Positions 48,126 through 61,900 are shown, counted from the first letter of the stretch. The stretch is 64,000 nucleotides of DNA from Ascoidea tarda (nom. inval.) (GCA_030560485.1 JAKTTS010000010.1:1-64000), one strand, 5' to 3'. The notes: a model not told the origin generated them from the sequence alone. A program made the numbers and translations.

Positions 48126-48629
48126 ATGCTTATTTTTAAAGATATTATTACCGGCGACGAAGTCTTATCTGATGCCTATGACTTAAATTTAGTCGACAAT
48201 GTTGTCTACGAAGTTGACTGTCAAATGATCCAAGTCAGACCAGGTGCTGATGTTGATATTGGTGCTAATCCATCTGCCGAAGATGCTGGTGAAGAATTAG
48301 AAGATGGTGTTGAAACTGTTAACAACATTGTTAACTCTTTCCTTTTACAACCCACTGCTTTTGACAAGAAGAGTTATCTTACTCATCTTAAAGCCTATAT
48401 GAAAGCTATTAAAGCTAAATTAGCTGATAAACCAGAAGAACAAAAAGCTTTCGAAAAGGGTGCTTCTGTTTACGCTAAAAAGATTATTAAGAATTTCAAA
48501 GATTTTGATTTCTACACCACTGAGTCTATGAACCCAGATGGTATGGTTATCTTATTAAACTACCGTAAAGATGGTACTACTCCATATGTTATTGTCTGGA
48601 AACATGGTCTTGTTTCTGAAAAAATCTAA
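48126..48629 (+). CDS. TMA19: TCTP / Tma19
   Basis: Translationally controlled tumour protein homologue; in yeast it associates with ribosomes and moves to mitochondria in oxidative stress. The 167 residues equal the S. cerevisiae length. Start MLIFKDIITGDEVLSDAYDL and end GMVILLNYRKDGTTPYVIVWKHGLVSEKI are highly typical; IGANPSAEDAGEELEDGVETVNNIVNSF is the flexible loop region. The codons are those of a highly expressed gene (few rare codons). Upstream, CACGTG at 47971-47976 and ACGCGT near 47898 lie within 230 bp of the ATG. Confidence 0.97.
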   Translation: MLIFKDIITGDEVLSDAYDLNLVDNVVYEVDCQMIQVRPGADVDIGANPSAEDAGEELEDGVETVNNIVNSFLLQPTAFDKKSYLTHLKAYMKAIKAKLADKPEEQKAFEKGASVYAKKIIKNFKDFDFYTTESMNPDGMVILLNYRKDGTTPYVIVWKHGLVSEKI

Positions 48630-49264
48630 GCAATTGAATTTTAAATTTTTTGTTAATTACTTTGTAATTATAACTAATTGTTTTATTTTTCTCTTTATGA
48701 TTGAATAATATTTTGGATATTAAATTTTTTTTTACGAATTTCTAGTAATCTTTTAATATATAAAAATTTCAGAACTATTTCATCAATAAATTACTCATTA
48801 ACCATTAAAATTTTTTTGAAATAACTTTTAGGTAGATTATAGAACAAGTGACCATTTGCCACGATATGTTATACGTTTTCTATTTGTATTTAAGAATATA
48901 ATCATTTATAATTAAAACCAGATATATATTAAAGAAATAAAATAAAAATAAAGAAAACTATAAGAAAAATTAAAATTAATGGAGGAAAAAAATAAAGATT
49001 GTTTTATAAGCTGAAGATTAAAGAGTTAGATAAAAGATAAAGGTTAGTACAGTTGACTATCGTTGTGATATTATTTAAATTGAAAGATAGAAACAATGAA
49101 TCAAAGACAAATTAAAAGAGCTTAATCTAGATTAACTTGGATAAATCTGGTTTAATACAGGTTAATCCAGACTAATTTGGTGTAAAGTAAATTAAATTAA
49201 TTGAGTTTATTAAACGTGAATCACAATCTCAATTTCAATTTCAATTTGATTTTTGAATTTCAAT
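48630..49264. other. Convergent TMA19-COX4 gap
   Basis: 635 bp, AT-rich. The only structure seen is a perfect palindrome TTAATCTAGATTAA (49122-49135) followed by loosely related TTAATCCAGAC/TTAATACAGG words to 49180. No gene supported. Confidence 0.5.
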
Positions 49265-49771
49265 TTAATGGTGGTGAGGATCAGCTTGTGGAATTGTAAC
49301 TCTATTTACTTTATAAACTGAACCACATTCCCAACATCTTGCGACTTGGTCGAAAGTTGGGTTTAACCATAAGACCTCATGAGAATCAGCTGGATAACCA
49401 GTACAACCGACAAATCTGTTGTCATCAAATGAATCTACAACAATTGGGTCAGCAATTGTACCTCTTCTTGAGGCATCCAAAGGTTTTTGATCAAAGAAAT
49501 CAATACCGTCAAATTTACCTAATAATTCCAATCTTTCTAAACCAGTAGCTTGTTCTAAATCAGTTGGAACAGTGTCTGGTTTGGCACCAGGACCAATAAG
49601 AGTTTCTGGACCTTCAACTTCACTTAAAGAGTTGGCAGTTTTAACTGGAGTATTTGGTTTGGAATTCGAATTTAAAGCAAGTCTTGAGATGGAGAAAAAT
49701 CTAGTGGAGTTGAATGGTGAAACAATCAACTTAGCGGCACTGAATGTAGATTTGGTACGAATAGCAAACAT
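49265..49771 (-). CDS. COX4: Cytochrome c oxidase subunit 4 (mammalian Vb)
   Basis: A nuclear-encoded zinc-binding subunit of mitochondrial complex IV. The N-terminus is a presequence (MFAIRTKSTFSAAKLIVSPF, basic and free of acidic residues). The mature part ends VGCTGYPADSHEVLWLN and VARCWECGSVYKVNRVTIPQ, carrying the zinc ligands Cys, His, Cys, Cys, and the His-rich tail DPHHH as in S. cerevisiae. Length 168 (S. cerevisiae 155). The ATG at 49771 lies one base after an inferred 3' splice site, so the leader is interrupted by an intron (49773-50252). Confidence 0.96.
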   Translation of the reverse strand: MFAIRTKSTFSAAKLIVSPFNSTRFFSISRLALNSNSKPNTPVKTANSLSEVEGPETLIGPGAKPDTVPTDLEQATGLERLELLGKFDGIDFFDQKPLDASRRGTIADPIVVDSFDDNRFVGCTGYPADSHEVLWLNPTFDQVARCWECGSVYKVNRVTIPQADPHHH

Positions 49772-49772
49772 T

Positions 49773-50252
49773 CTAAAATAAGATCAAAAAAACAATCGAT
49801 AATTGTTAGTATAAATTTCGATGAAAATCAAAATTAGAAAACAGTAATTTATTTTTCAATTTTCAATTCTTCGTTTCTCATTTTTCATTTTTCATTTTTC
49901 ATTTAGATTATATTATTTAAATTGTTTAAAATAATCAGATAATCAGGATAACTGCATTATTTATCTAAATGCATTGATCTAAAAAAAGATGAAAATGTCT
50001 TTACCAATAATATTTTGAGATTATATTAATTTGAGTTGATTTTTCTCTTTTTGGAAGGCTTTTTCAATATTTTCGATCTGTTTGGCCAAGGGCCATTTGG
50101 TAATTATTTTATAAATGCTCGGAAGTAATGCAATACTGGCTTTGGTTTGAATGTCTAATTTTTCAAATGTTTCTATCTATGCAGTTTTTTGAATGATATT
50201 TCACTGTTTCTCGCTGAATTTCCTAGAAAAAAGGCAAAAGGTGCAAACATAC
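49773..50252 (-). other. Leader (5' UTR) intron of COX4
   Basis: On the minus strand: GTATGT 5' splice site (50252-50247), perfect TACTAAC branch site (49811-49805), pyrimidine-rich stretch and TAG 3' splice site ending at 49773, immediately before A-ATG. Length 480. The inferred upstream exon has no ATG in its last 80 bases. The S. cerevisiae COX4 leader also contains an intron, which supports conservation. Confidence 0.85.
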
Positions 50253-50386
50253 TTTGAATATAATTGTGGAAGGCACTGGCGTTGAATATAAAGAAAGAAA
50301 CAGACTAGAATATAGAAGAAAAGAATCTGGGTCAGCAGGACTACCACTGGTTGTTCTGTGGATGGTTGGCAGTAATGGTTCGTGTT

Positions 50387-50542
50387 GATATATATTAATA
50401 TACTTCCAGAAAACTTAAATCACAGAATCTGCTCACTTTTCCACCTATGAAAAAAACGACAGTCGCTGTTTGAACTGAAGGCCTTTGTATTTGCTAAAGC
50501 CGGCCTCTGATTGGTCACTCCAGACCAAATATACTACACGTG
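50387..50542 (-). promoter_or_regulatory. COX4 promoter: TATA-like, CCAAT and CACGTG elements
   Basis: Upstream of the inferred COX4 leader exon are a TATATATTAATATA stretch (50389-50402), a CCAAT box on the gene strand (50510-50514, plus-strand ATTGG; site of the HAP complex that drives respiratory genes), and CACGTG (50537-50542). The distance from the ATG (over 600 bp) only makes sense with the leader intron. Confidence 0.6.
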
Positions 50543-50805
50543 ACAGTCATGCGATAACCATTTGCATTTCAGAACTTGGTCCAGAAGCAGAGCCGGAGGA
50601 AGTGCCCAGATTTACAGGGAGGGCTGTGCATCCCAGCACGGGTATATGATGTTTATTAAATCTGAAGTATATACGAAACTAACAAAGCTATAGATGAGAT
50701 ATAAAATCAAACAATATCAATACGCACTAAAAGTTTTTAAGAATCGTTGGAAATCCTAGAGATTCACAGGGAACTAAAGGGGTATCGCCTCTGGCTACAC
50801 AATTG

Positions 50806-53336
<2,531 letters not shown>

Positions 53337-55727
53337 ATGGCGACTTTGGTTATTCCCAGACAAAATCAGCTTGCATTGACGCAATTCAAGCTGTTGTGCG
53401 TTTCACAGAACAACAACACCAAGGTATCAAACAACCTGCGCCAGAACTATCTCGATGCCTTGACCAACATTGCTAGATTTTTGGGTTACAGCGACGACGA
53501 CTTTCGATTGCACCCTAGAATACTTGATGTGGTTGACGATATAGTGCTGGATTTCAATTTTTATACAGCTTTGTTCTTCGCCCATCCAGACGATGATACC
53601 AATGTGTACGAGCTTTTAATGGAGCTTTTGCGAGTTTTGGTGAACTTTTGTGCTAATAGTGATTCAAGTCGTCTTAATTTGATGGAGCGAGATGTGTTTG
53701 TTCAGAATTTGGTGTCATTTCTCGAAAGACTTTTGTCTAGATCTTCGTCTCCTCAAAGTTCTAGTGACGAACACCATGAGCAGATTCTTGTTATCTCACT
53801 TCGAATTCTGATTATGTTGAGAAACATTGTGTTAATTGATGATAAGTATAGCGAGACTGGGAGAAAGTTGGTTGTATTACTTATTGAACGTTATCAGTTA
53901 TTAACTTGTTTACTAAGTTCTATTAAAATGGTTGATGTTGATCATTTACACATTTCGACTCGTTTATTGTCATTTTTTCTGCAAGAATTTGAAATCATTA
54001 TAAAATTACTAAAATATTACACTGAATCCAACCAAGAGCAACAGTACATTGGAATTGATTATACAATTTTAGATAGTTGGGTTGACGTTTTCAGGAGAAT
54101 TTTATCTTCGATTTTAGTAACGTTTAAGGACAGTCTAAATGAAAATAGAAAACCAGTAGTGATCCAGGGATATGAAAGTGATTACTCTGATGAACTGCTT
54201 TCGATTTACCAAATATTTGTTGGATTTTCTCAAATATTGGAAAGATTATCAAAGATTATACCATTTGATTGTAAAAGACAGAATTGGTTAACATCATTGA
54301 CTCACTTAATTAACGAATTGTATAAGCATTTGATAGAAATTGACGAGATTAATAAACAAGTGCATGGGAACGATGATGCACCCAATGAAACAACATTGTT
54401 TTCAATAATAACAGAGAGTGTTTATGTGTGTTTTGCCAATTTATCGAGTAATTTAAAGTATGACAATTTGAATGATTTGAAGTTTGTTTTGGATGTGATT
54501 TACAATAAAGGATCGAATGAAATAGACCTTGAGAATAATTTGATATTGACGTTAATGTTTTTAGTAATTGGCAATTCGATTTCCAGTAAAGGTGTCAGGG
54601 TTTTTTTAATTAACAACTATCCTGATTTAATGAACAAGGTTATTGGACTAGTTGATTTGAGTAATGGCGTTAATAAGAAACGTTATAATAAATCACTTAT
54701 TGAAAGTCCATTTTATTGCCAAAGCTTTTTTTTTTTATTGAATATTTTGACAACGGCACCAATTGATATGATTGAAGCAGATTTAAAGGATGAGAAAATA
54801 GCAAGTGATCTAAAAGATTTAAAAGATCAAAAAGAATTGAACAATGTTACTAATGAAATTAATACTAACGAAATTGATATCAATGGAATATTTTTAATTA
54901 ATAATAACAATTTGATTAAAGTAAATAAATTGATTAAAAAGAATTTAAAATTTAAATTTCATTCAATTCTATATATGAATTTCGAGATTATACTAAAATT
55001 TCTTGGCAATTATTTTGAAAATTTCTTAAAACTAAATAAAAACTATCGTAAATTCAATGAATTTATGGCGAGTTTTGAAAAGGAAAACAAGATACTAGAT
55101 TTATTGATAAATACGATTTTATACAAGTTTCCGTTTTCAAATCACAATGCTGCCGTTAATAATGAGGCGATTGAGGTAGATAATTTTGAAAGTTATTTGC
55201 GTGTTAATGAATTATTATCAATTATTAATAATAGTTATTTGAAATTGAATAGTGTCGATGATAGCAATGGTGACGACTTTAATGAAAGTATAGTTAAACT
55301 AATTGATGCAAATTTGTTTGAATTTACAGATGAAAACGTTTTGGGGATCAAGAAAGCTGGCAAAACCATTCCTATTAACTATCTAATGTCGAAAATCAAG
55401 ACGCTATCGATTTTGTTTATTGAGTATGAAAAGCAGAATTCGGGTGGAAACAAAGAAGACGCAAACAAGTACCAAAAGATAGCTGCGCATTTGGTGGATG
55501 ACAAAGCTGAAATACTCGTCAACTTTATCAGCTATTGCAGAGATATCTGCAAGGAAGTTGAAAGTAGCGATGCTAACAGGACCAATGCGCAGCTCAAAAT
55601 GGCAAGAAGCATGTTGAGCCACAACACCAAGTTTCTTAGTGGATGCCTCTACAAGTACATAGATCACACTGGCAAAGGCCACATCCAGCTCAGTGAGCTC
55701 TGTCTTTCGATAGTGCATAGACACTAA
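53337..55727 (+). CDS. Armadillo-like helical protein, possibly Bem4 (SmgGDS-like)
   Basis: A 796-residue all-helical protein with alternating hydrophobic patterns typical of armadillo or HEAT repeats (for example ELLMELLRVLVNFCANSDSSRLNLME and LILTLMFLVIGNSISSKGVRVFLINNYPDLMNKVIGL). The words VNFCANSDSSR and NSISSKGVRVF resemble arm-repeat caps of SmgGDS/Bem4, a Rho-GTPase regulator. I am not certain; an ataxin-10-like protein was considered and its C-terminal signature was not seen. The frame starts at 53253 with TTG; ATG 53337 (MATLVIPRQNQL) is preferred. Both ends of the ORF use GC-richer codons than its middle. Confidence 0.45.
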   Translation: MATLVIPRQNQLALTQFKLLCVSQNNNTKVSNNLRQNYLDALTNIARFLGYSDDDFRLHPRILDVVDDIVLDFNFYTALFFAHPDDDTNVYELLMELLRVLVNFCANSDSSRLNLMERDVFVQNLVSFLERLLSRSSSPQSSSDEHHEQILVISLRILIMLRNIVLIDDKYSETGRKLVVLLIERYQLLTCLLSSIKMVDVDHLHISTRLLSFFLQEFEIIIKLLKYYTESNQEQQYIGIDYTILDSWVDVFRRILSSILVTFKDSLNENRKPVVIQGYESDYSDELLSIYQIFVGFSQILERLSKIIPFDCKRQNWLTSLTHLINELYKHLIEIDEINKQVHGNDDAPNETTLFSIITESVYVCFANLSSNLKYDNLNDLKFVLDVIYNKGSNEIDLENNLILTLMFLVIGNSISSKGVRVFLINNYPDLMNKVIGLVDLSNGVNKKRYNKSLIESPFYCQSFFFLLNILTTAPIDMIEADLKDEKIASDLKDLKDQKELNNVTNEINTNEIDINGIFLINNNNLIKVNKLIKKNLKFKFHSILYMNFEIILKFLGNYFENFLKLNKNYRKFNEFMASFEKENKILDLLINTILYKFPFSNHNAAVNNEAIEVDNFESYLRVNELLSIINNSYLKLNSVDDSNGDDFNESIVKLIDANLFEFTDENVLGIKKAGKTIPINYLMSKIKTLSILFIEYEKQNSGGNKEDANKYQKIAAHLVDDKAEILVNFISYCRDICKEVESSDANRTNAQLKMARSMLSHNTKFLSGCLYKYIDHTGKGHIQLSELCLSIVHRH

Positions 55728-55803
55728 TACACAGTTTGAAGCAAAATCAACAAGATCAGCAAAATCAGCCCAACCGCCAGGAAAACACAAAAAGCCCCCG
55801 GCG

Positions 55804-55814
55804 AGAGTCGAACC
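55804..55814 (-). promoter_or_regulatory. Downstream B block of the U6 gene
   Basis: Minus strand GGTTCGACTCT, 10 of 11 matches to the TFIIIC B-box consensus GGTTCGANTCC, located about 132 bp beyond the U6 T6 terminator. In S. cerevisiae SNR6 the essential B block also lies outside the gene, about 120 bp past the terminator. No tRNA structure surrounds it. Confidence 0.8.
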
Positions 55815-55945
55815 GACGATACAGCCTGGAGCAGTTCTTTCTTTCTGCGCCGACTCTGGAAGCAGCTCTGGAAGCAGCAGAAGTAGTGGAAGCAGCAGCA
55901 ACAGCAACAGCAGCAGAAAAGCCCTCTGCTGCTCAAGCTCTAGCC

Positions 55946-56050
55946 AAAAAACAGGTAAAATCTCTTTGTAAAGCGTGTCATCCTTATGCAGGGGCCATGC
56001 TAATCTTCTCTGTATTTGTAACAAATTGACCAAATGTCCCGAAGGACGGT
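55946..56050 (-). ncRNA. SNR6: U6 spliceosomal snRNA
   Basis: U6 is the catalytic RNA of the spliceosome. On the minus strand a 5' stem-loop GTCC-TTCG-GGAC (56047-56036) is followed by ATTTGGTCAATTTG, the invariant ATACAGAGAAGATTAGC (ACAGAGA box and AGC triad), then CCCCTGCATAAGGATGAC (U4-pairing region) and TTTACAAAGAGATTTT. T-runs at 55960-55957 and 55951-55946 give Pol III stops. The exact 5' end (56047-56050) is an estimate. It starts only about 90 bp from the divergent SKY1-like ATG. No obvious TATA box was seen 30 bp upstream. Confidence 0.95.
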
Positions 56051-56138
56051 CGCTCAGCGTTTTTTGCGATGTAACGCTGATGAAAAGCTTCTTTGCCTTC
56101 TTTAAGTGCTGCTTCTTTGTCTCTTCTTTCATGGCAAG

Positions 56139-58556
56139 ATGGCCACCTCTATGTCGCCTCCACACTCCAACGCCTGTTCCTCTGATGCTTTGCACCAGCA
56201 TGGTCCAGCTTGCGAAATGGACTGCTCTTCTTCTCCGGAAGTCTCCATCGAAAGGGCTGCTGAAACTGTTTCCAACCTCAAAGCTGACGATGCTGCCTTG
56301 ATGAAAGACCCTCTACCTGCTCTTTTGGAAGACACCCAAAGGATCCTTCAGCAAATCGACACCACCAAATTGAAAATATCGAATTTGCTCAAATCAAACA
56401 CCATCCCCAAACGAAACATAAAAACCAGATCGTCCAAGTCAAATTCAAAGTTTCTTAGCATTTCCTCAATGACCTACACTGAAATCAACGATCTCTTTCT
56501 AAATAACGACAAGTTCAATTCGCTTATCATAAATAACTCGGTTTCCCTAACTGAAAAAGAAATGAAAAATGAGGAAGAACTAAAAGATTACGTCCCCAAC
56601 GGTTATCATCCTGCTTACATAGGTGAGGTCTTGATAAATGATCAAAAAAATATATCTTACACTTTAATTCGAAAATTAGGTTGGGGCCATTTTTCAACTG
56701 TTTGGTTAGCTAGAGCTAAGAAAATTGAAATCAAAAACTCGGAAGTTCAATCAAATGATTTGGATGATTTAAATAAAAATTTAAATAACGAGTTAAATAA
56801 TGATATAAATAACTTAGATAAGAATTTCCAAGAATACGTCGCAGTTAAAATTGTTCGTTCTGCAAAACATTATACTGAAACTTCAATAGATGAAATCAAA
56901 TTATTAAAAAAAGTTAAAAATTTCAATAACAATACCAATAACAATAACAATATGGGTCAGCATAATGTCATCAAATTGTTAGATGATTTCACTATTAATG
57001 GCCCCAACGGTAATCACATTGTTATGATTTTTGAAATTCTCGGCGAAAACCTATTATCTCTAATCAAAAAATTTAAACACAATGGCATTCCAACCATTCT
57101 AGTCAAACAAATCGCTAAACAAATCCTATTCGCCTTGGATTTTTTACATAGAAACTGTGGTATAATACACACTGATCTTAAACCAGAAAATATCCTACTA
57201 AAAATCAACAACACTAACGTCCTAAAACTAATCGATCTAATATCAAATAAAAAAAACCTACTAAAAATTCTAAAATTTTATCAGGACTTTTTATCAGACA
57301 TATCCATTTCAAGAAAAAAAATTAACAACAATAATAACAATAACAACAGTATTAAAGTCAATTACGCTAAATTAGGTGAAATCATCTCAAACATTAAACA
57401 AAAAGAAAATATAGATCATTACAAAATCATCAAATCAGAACCAATACCCTCTCTAATCAAAAATTCATATTCTAATATTCCTATTCCTCATCATTCAAAC
57501 AATAATATCCATCCTCCTTCTTGTAACTCTTGTGCTAATTCTTCTCCTGCTTCTTTTGCTTCCTCCTCACCTTCTTCCCCTTCCTCTATTACCTCGTCAA
57601 ATGACTCTTCCTCCAAACTGGATTCTCCAAATAAAATACTCCACTCTGATAATTTTCTATCTTCTCTATCTTTAATGACAATTTCAAACAATATTGTCAA
57701 TAGTTCAAATTTTCCAACCCCGCCTTCTTCAGGCTCAAATCATGATATAGATATTTCAAATCAAAAAATTAACAATAACAATCAATTAAACGATCATCTT
57801 TATAATGAAAATAATCTCATAAACGCAAAAATCGCTGATTTAGGTAACGCTTGTTGGATAGATAAACACTTTACTAATGATATCCAAACAAGACAATATA
57901 GAGCTCCAGAAATCATCATGGGTGGTTATTGGGGTTGTTCTGCTGATGTTTGGTCTTTTGCTTGTTTGATTTTCGAGTTATTAACTGGTGATTATCTTTT
58001 TGAGCCCATTGAAGGTCATTCTTATTCAAGAGATGACGACCATTTAGCTCAAATTGTCGAGCTTCTATCTTGTCCAAATCCTCAAGAAGACCATGATCTA
58101 ATCAATCTAGTTAACGGCTGCTCAAAAAGCTCTCTGTTTTTCAATGATAACTATCACTTACAAAATTTATCAAGTTTAAGATTTTGGGACTTGAAAAGAG
58201 TCTTGAAAGAAAAATATAAGTTTTCCGACCTTGAATCAAGGCAAATTAGCGATTTTCTTTTACCAATGCTTAATTTAAACCCTAAAAAAAGAGCTGATGC
58301 TGGTGGAATGATTAATCACTCTTGGCTAGAAGATACCTTTGGCATGGAAAATGTTTTCAATCAGGAAAGAAAATTGTATAATAGTGGTCTAGATATACCT
58401 GGTTGGTGCAGTGAAGTCTTTCATTACACACTGTATTATAATCCCAATCGCCGTTATAATAGTAATAGAGCTAATTATAACCGCCATCGCAACAATAACG
58501 GGAGCTTTTACTATCGTAACAATAATAACAGTTCTTATAATCGCAGTTATAATTAA
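56139..58556 (+). CDS. SKY1: SR-protein kinase (Sky1/SRPK family)
   Basis: SRPK-family kinase that phosphorylates Arg-Ser-rich RNA-binding proteins and their nuclear import. It has the SRPK-specific entry YVPNGYHPAYIGEVL, the glycine loop KLGWGHFSTVWLA, VAVKIVRSA (catalytic Lys), the HTDLKPEN catalytic loop near residue 342, then a Ser/Asn-rich spacer of about 200 residues, DLGNACW near 567 (DLG in place of DFG, as in SRPKs), TRQYRAPEIIMGGYWGCSADVWSFACLIFELLTGDYLFEP. The split kinase domain is the family hallmark. The frame opens at 56106 with GTG; ATG 56139 is the first in frame, though an out-of-frame ATG sits 8 bases earlier and ATG 56151 is an alternative. U6 lies in its promoter on the other strand. 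Confidence 0.9.
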   Translation: MATSMSPPHSNACSSDALHQHGPACEMDCSSSPEVSIERAAETVSNLKADDAALMKDPLPALLEDTQRILQQIDTTKLKISNLLKSNTIPKRNIKTRSSKSNSKFLSISSMTYTEINDLFLNNDKFNSLIINNSVSLTEKEMKNEEELKDYVPNGYHPAYIGEVLINDQKNISYTLIRKLGWGHFSTVWLARAKKIEIKNSEVQSNDLDDLNKNLNNELNNDINNLDKNFQEYVAVKIVRSAKHYTETSIDEIKLLKKVKNFNNNTNNNNNMGQHNVIKLLDDFTINGPNGNHIVMIFEILGENLLSLIKKFKHNGIPTILVKQIAKQILFALDFLHRNCGIIHTDLKPENILLKINNTNVLKLIDLISNKKNLLKILKFYQDFLSDISISRKKINNNNNNNNSIKVNYAKLGEIISNIKQKENIDHYKIIKSEPIPSLIKNSYSNIPIPHHSNNNIHPPSCNSCANSSPASFASSSPSSPSSITSSNDSSSKLDSPNKILHSDNFLSSLSLMTISNNIVNSSNFPTPPSSGSNHDIDISNQKINNNNQLNDHLYNENNLINAKIADLGNACWIDKHFTNDIQTRQYRAPEIIMGGYWGCSADVWSFACLIFELLTGDYLFEPIEGHSYSRDDDHLAQIVELLSCPNPQEDHDLINLVNGCSKSSLFFNDNYHLQNLSSLRFWDLKRVLKEKYKFSDLESRQISDFLLPMLNLNPKKRADAGGMINHSWLEDTFGMENVFNQERKLYNSGLDIPGWCSEVFHYTLYYNPNRRYNSNRANYNRHRNNNGSFYYRNNNNSSYNRSYN

Positions 58557-58947
58557 AATTTATTTTATTTAAAATGCATTGAAATCAAGTGATATCGCTT
58601 TTATTTTAAAAAATTGTTTATTATCATTACTATCATTCCCATTTTAATTTTTTGTTCTCGTTATATTATTTAAATATGGTTAGTTAAATTTTTTTTTTAT
58701 TTTTGTGTTTTTTCTTTTATAAAATATTTTAAAAATTCAAATTTTCCTTGTTTATATTGTAATAGCATTAACGCTAGACTCAAAATAGAAACAATCTTTA
58801 GTTTTTTTAAAAAAATATTTCCTACAAAAATAAATTCAAAATATGTACTTATTATTTTAAATATATACATATATGCAGTCAAATGAAAGATTTTTGCTTT
58901 TGCTTAATTTTCAAATAAAGAAATAGAACGAAAATCACTCTATTAGC
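58557..58947. other. Convergent SKY1-SMY2 gap
   Basis: 391 bp of AT-rich sequence with T-runs and TATATACATATATG near 58861. No gene or RNA signature seen. Confidence 0.6.
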
Positions 58948-61900
58948 TTAACGTCTGTTTTTTCTCTTAGAACTTTTCACTGATGTCGTCCATTCAGAAT
59001 CATCATTGTTGAAATCAAGATCAGCTTTCAACGCTTCATCCCAATCAATGTTGGAAATAAATAGCTTTTCAACATTTTTTCTCCTTTTAATGAATTCTTC
59101 AGAAAATCTTCTACCGTTCAAAGTTGTTGAGGCAGAATAAATAGAATCACTAATTAAATCCATCGAAGTGTTATCTGCTGGCAATGTAAAAAAAATTTTT
59201 AACAAATCTTCTTTTTTAATATTTTTGTTTAAGTTGTGTAATTCAGCTCTACACCATTGTAAGAATTCTCGTTTGGATCTTGAACTGCTATTTTGAGCAC
59301 TGTTGTTTGTTGAAACTCTGGAGACTGGAACAGCAGAAACAGATCTTAAAATTGCTGGAGTAGTTGGTTTCGAAGTGTTGTTTGTGATCTTTGGAGCAGA
59401 AACTTTAACTGGCTGAGATTTTTTGGCAGAACCAACAACTGTCCATTTGTTTGCAGTGCCAGTAGATGAAACAGTCGAGGCAAACGAAGCTTTTTTGGCG
59501 GACGCTTTGCTGCTAACCAAGTTACTAACAGCTCTAGCTTTAACAGCAGCAATATCAGCTTCTTCCTTTTGAATTTCAGCCAAAGTTTTCTTAACAGTAT
59601 TACTTGTAGTTTTGGAAATAGCCCAACCCATTGGAGCAGGTTTTACAACTTGGGTAGTGGCTTCTTCAGCAAGTATTTTTTGAACCAATAATTTACTTTT
59701 GGTTTCTCTTTGTTTTTCTTGTAATTTTTGTTCTTTTTCTCTTTTTGCAGTTTCAATTTGTTGGATTTCTTTTAGTGATTTTGGTGGGGCCTGAGTAGAC
59801 TTTTTATTGGCATTTGCCCATGGCGCTAACTTAGGTTTAACTGGAGCAGGTTTTGGCGAAACAGTTTGGGTTTTAATTGGCTCAACGACTTCTTTGGTTT
59901 CAGCTTTAGGTTCTTTTGCCGCATTTCGTTCTTTTCCATTATTTGATTTTGATTTTGATTTTGGTTGCACAGTCTTTTCGTCTTCTTTTTCTGACAAAAC
60001 TTCTGGTTTTTGTGAAGTTTCAACTTCTGGAAGATCTTCAACATCTCGTTTATTTACTTCAACAGAAATTTCCTCTTTAATACTATCTTTGGAAACTTCT
60101 TTCGATAGTTGATGAGCATCTTGAGACGAAGTAGAATCAGATCTTTCAGATTTCCATTGTTGAGGTAAAGAATTGACAAGTTCATTTTTTAAAATAGGAG
60201 AGTTTGTAGAAATTACATTTTCATTTTGAACGATCGGTTCATTATTAATAGGAATTGGATCGGAATCAATTTCTTCATTAATAACAGTATGTATTTGGTT
60301 TAAAATATGATTAGTTTTAATGTCTGCATTGGAAGAATCAATGTTTTGAAAGTTTATGGGAGGAGATTGTTGATTTAATTGTTGAAATCCGATATTTTGA
60401 GTTTGAATGTTTGAAAGCGAATGAATTGAAGCGTGCAAACTTTGAGGAGTACTAATATTGGATTGATTGTCATTGTTGATAATTGGCGTGTTTGAAAGGC
60501 TGTTATTGATGTTGTTGCTATTTATTGTGGCATTATTAATATTTGGAGTGTTAATAGCATTGGGGTTTATATTGTTATTATTATGTTGGTTTGTTATATT
60601 ATTGTTATCGTTGAAAAATTGAGATTGAGTTCTTGCAGGAATTCCGATATTTGTGTTTGAAATATAATCTCTTGTTGTTGCTTGAGATGGAGTAGTTAAA
60701 GATGCAATGTTCCAGTTTGAGGCAATTGGAGTAAGTGTTTGATGGAAAACTGGAAGGTTTGATGCATTTGTCATCCATGCATTAGATGGATTTTGTTGTG
60801 GTTGTTGTTGCAAAAATTGTTGGTTAGGAAATAAACCTGATTGATTAAAAAATTGAGACTGGGGAATTTGTTGCTGATGCTGACTTTGTAGGAGATTGGG
60901 TGATGAAAGTGAAGGTAATGGAACTAAAAAGGGCTCTGTAAAATTATTAATTGATATGCAAAATTCGTTCAAAGTTCTAAATTGGATTTCGTCAGCTCTT
61001 CTGATTCTAAGCTCGGGGGTTAAATAGTTGACACCATACCATCTATTCATCATTACACCATCAAATGGACCTTGTTCTTGATTTGATGGATCAAGATAAT
61101 ACCATTTGATTTCCGAAGGTTGTTGTAGAGAAATATTTGGAGGTGGAATTAAAGAATGCAATTGATTTGGAAATAAGTTTGGTGGTGGAGGTGGTGGAGT
61201 GTTAATTGAATTCAAATCCAAGTTATTGTTTAAACTTAAATTCGAACCAGAATGAGACATTGAATTCAAATGAGGGTTACTTGAGTTGTGATGCAAAGAA
61301 GAATTTAAAGGGTTTCGAAGAAAATTCAAATCGGAAACAACCGAATTAGATATGGATTGAGGTTGATTACTTGAGGGATTTGTTTGATTAATGGTTGTAT
61401 TATTCGGGTTGAGAATAGGGTTGTTGATAGAGTCAATAGAGTTTGATGATAGGATGGGGTTAATTGGGTTAATTGAATTAATAGGGTTGATGTGATTTGA
61501 ATTAGAAATAAAGTTTGAAGAATTGAGGTTATTGTTATTTGAAGAGTCAATAGAGGGAGTTTGGTCATTATTGTTGGGTGAGTCATTACTTTGAATCTGT
61601 TTGGATTGAGAAGAATGTTCGATAGATTCATTGTTAATTTCATTATTAACATTGTTTTCAGAGAGTTTTGAATCAAAAAAAGAGGGAGATTGCAAGGTTG
61701 GAGGAATTGGGGATAGTAAAGAAGAAAATGTGTTTAAAAACAAAGGAGTTGCAGGATTACTAAAATTTGGTAACCAAGGAGAATTAGCAACATTTTTTGG
61801 ATGCAAAGAATTATCCGGATCATTAAATTTCAAATCGTCAAAACTTTTTTCAACCGGATTAATATCTAAAGATAGATTTCGTTTATTTTTGCTTGGTAAG

